33,094 nt of DNA. It comes from Syntrophaceae bacterium UBA2188. GTDB lineage: Bacteria > Desulfobacterota > BSN033 > UBA1163. The position numbers and the translations under genes are program-made. Shown here piece after piece: positions 32,864-33,094 of the stretch. The stretch is taken from the NCBI GenBank assembly GCA_002327985.1, contig DCVM01000172.1, positions 1-33,094 of the forward strand, written 5' to 3'. The notes beneath the pieces were generated by a model. The model saw nothing but the letters and a program-made list of their open reading frames with translations. It had not been told where the DNA came from and did not search any database. Position 1 is the stretch's first letter. Each line of letters begins with the position of its first letter.

Positions 32864-33094
32864 TGTAGGCGACAATCAGGAGGGGGCCAAAAGTAACAGA
32901 GGTGGTTCCCTGTGAATTTGAGTGAGAATGTAGGAATATATCAGGGGCAATTTTGGTAAAAGACAGATTGCTCCTAAGAAGTTTATTCTGAGTTCCCTCC
33001 TCCTAATTTTTGTAAGTTCTTTTACTTTTTCCTTCGATACGATCTCCCTTCCAAGGTAATAAATCTTCTATTCATACTGAGTCGGTCAAGGATG
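32864..33094 (-). mobile_element. End of an IS21-family element inserted in the transposase gene
   Basis: The stretch begins TGTAGGCGACAATCAGG and is followed by GGCCAAAAGTAACAGAGG, resembling IS21-family termini. It continues to the 3' end of an istB-like frame on the minus strand and leaves the window. The exact boundary (placed at the TG at 32864) is inferred from where the transposase similarity stops; the target duplication cannot be checked because the other end is outside. Confidence 0.6.
33022..33094 (-). CDS. IstB-like ATPase, C-terminal fragment (partial at window edge)
   Basis: The minus strand reads ILDRLSMNRRFITLEGRSYR followed by RKK and a stop. This matches the usual end of IS21 IstB helper ATPases (ILDRL, a short His/Arg segment, a beta strand, then SYR and a basic tail). 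The rest lies beyond the window, so intactness is unknown. It is too short for standard ORF calling. Confidence 0.65.
   Translation of the reverse strand, partial: ILDRLSMNRRFITLEGRSYRRKK

Noticed and set aside
1..33094. tRNA, rRNA or known riboswitch
   Set aside because: No cloverleaf with a CCA-type end, rRNA segment or conserved riboswitch core was recognised in the spacers.

Overview
The window holds about 33 kb of moderate-GC bacterial DNA. It contains a densely packed nitrogen and carbamoyl-phosphate metabolism region (about 0.9-21.7 kb), an exported iron-sulfur redox module (22.0-26.8 kb), a molybdate uptake unit (27.0-28.5 kb) and a patchy accessory end (28.6-33.1 kb) with two radical SAM genes and insertion sequence debris. 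The gene set suggests an anaerobic or redox-versatile bacterium. It includes an archaeal-type glutamate synthase, a GSI-alpha glutamine synthetase, many 4Fe-4S proteins, Tat-exported ferredoxin-type proteins, a MOT1-type transporter and B12/radical SAM enzymes. Desulfobacterota, Nitrospirota or a related lineage would fit, but this is inference; no rRNA or other taxonomic marker is present.

Layout. On the minus strand, carA-carB-dcd forms one tight operon (8-nt overlap, then a 15-nt gap), with an ABC permease beyond a repeat-rich spacer. Upstream lies a hairpin plus U-run that is either the end of the glutamate synthase transcript or a carAB attenuator. Next comes a 2551-codon open frame that fuses a GlcD-like FAD domain, two pairs of 4Fe-4S sites, the FMN/3Fe-4S synthase domain, a class II glutamine amidotransferase and a GXGXG beta-helix. 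glnA lies just upstream of it, behind a very good sigma-54 promoter match. The pair looks like a single GS-GOGAT transcription unit, with a 42-codon small ORF and interleaved inverted repeats at the junction. A second minus-strand operon, class I amidotransferase-amt-glnB-glnD, has a full-consensus sigma-54 promoter immediately before its first start codon. Ammonium entry, PII signalling, PII uridylylation and GS/GOGAT therefore appear to be co-regulated by nitrogen limitation.

On the plus strand, DUF6599-AKR-DUF362-polyferredoxin forms a module of secreted (Sec or Tat) and membrane iron-sulfur proteins, with a plausible sigma-70 promoter. The last two genes overlap by ATGA. A modE-mot1 operon runs the other way; its promoter carries a perfect inverted repeat filling the -35/-10 spacer. 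The right end holds two unrelated-looking B12-binding radical SAM genes, a small Arg-Arg-repeat protein and a transposase gene cut by the end of an IS21-family element, whose IstB C-terminus runs off the window.

The most interesting object is the glutamate synthase megaprotein. Its amidotransferase nucleophile (Cys1680) is buried in mid-chain although the family needs a free N-terminal Cys. The usual GltD electron-input subunit is absent from the window and seems to be replaced by an N-terminal FAD/Fe-S module whose metal-site motifs are missing.
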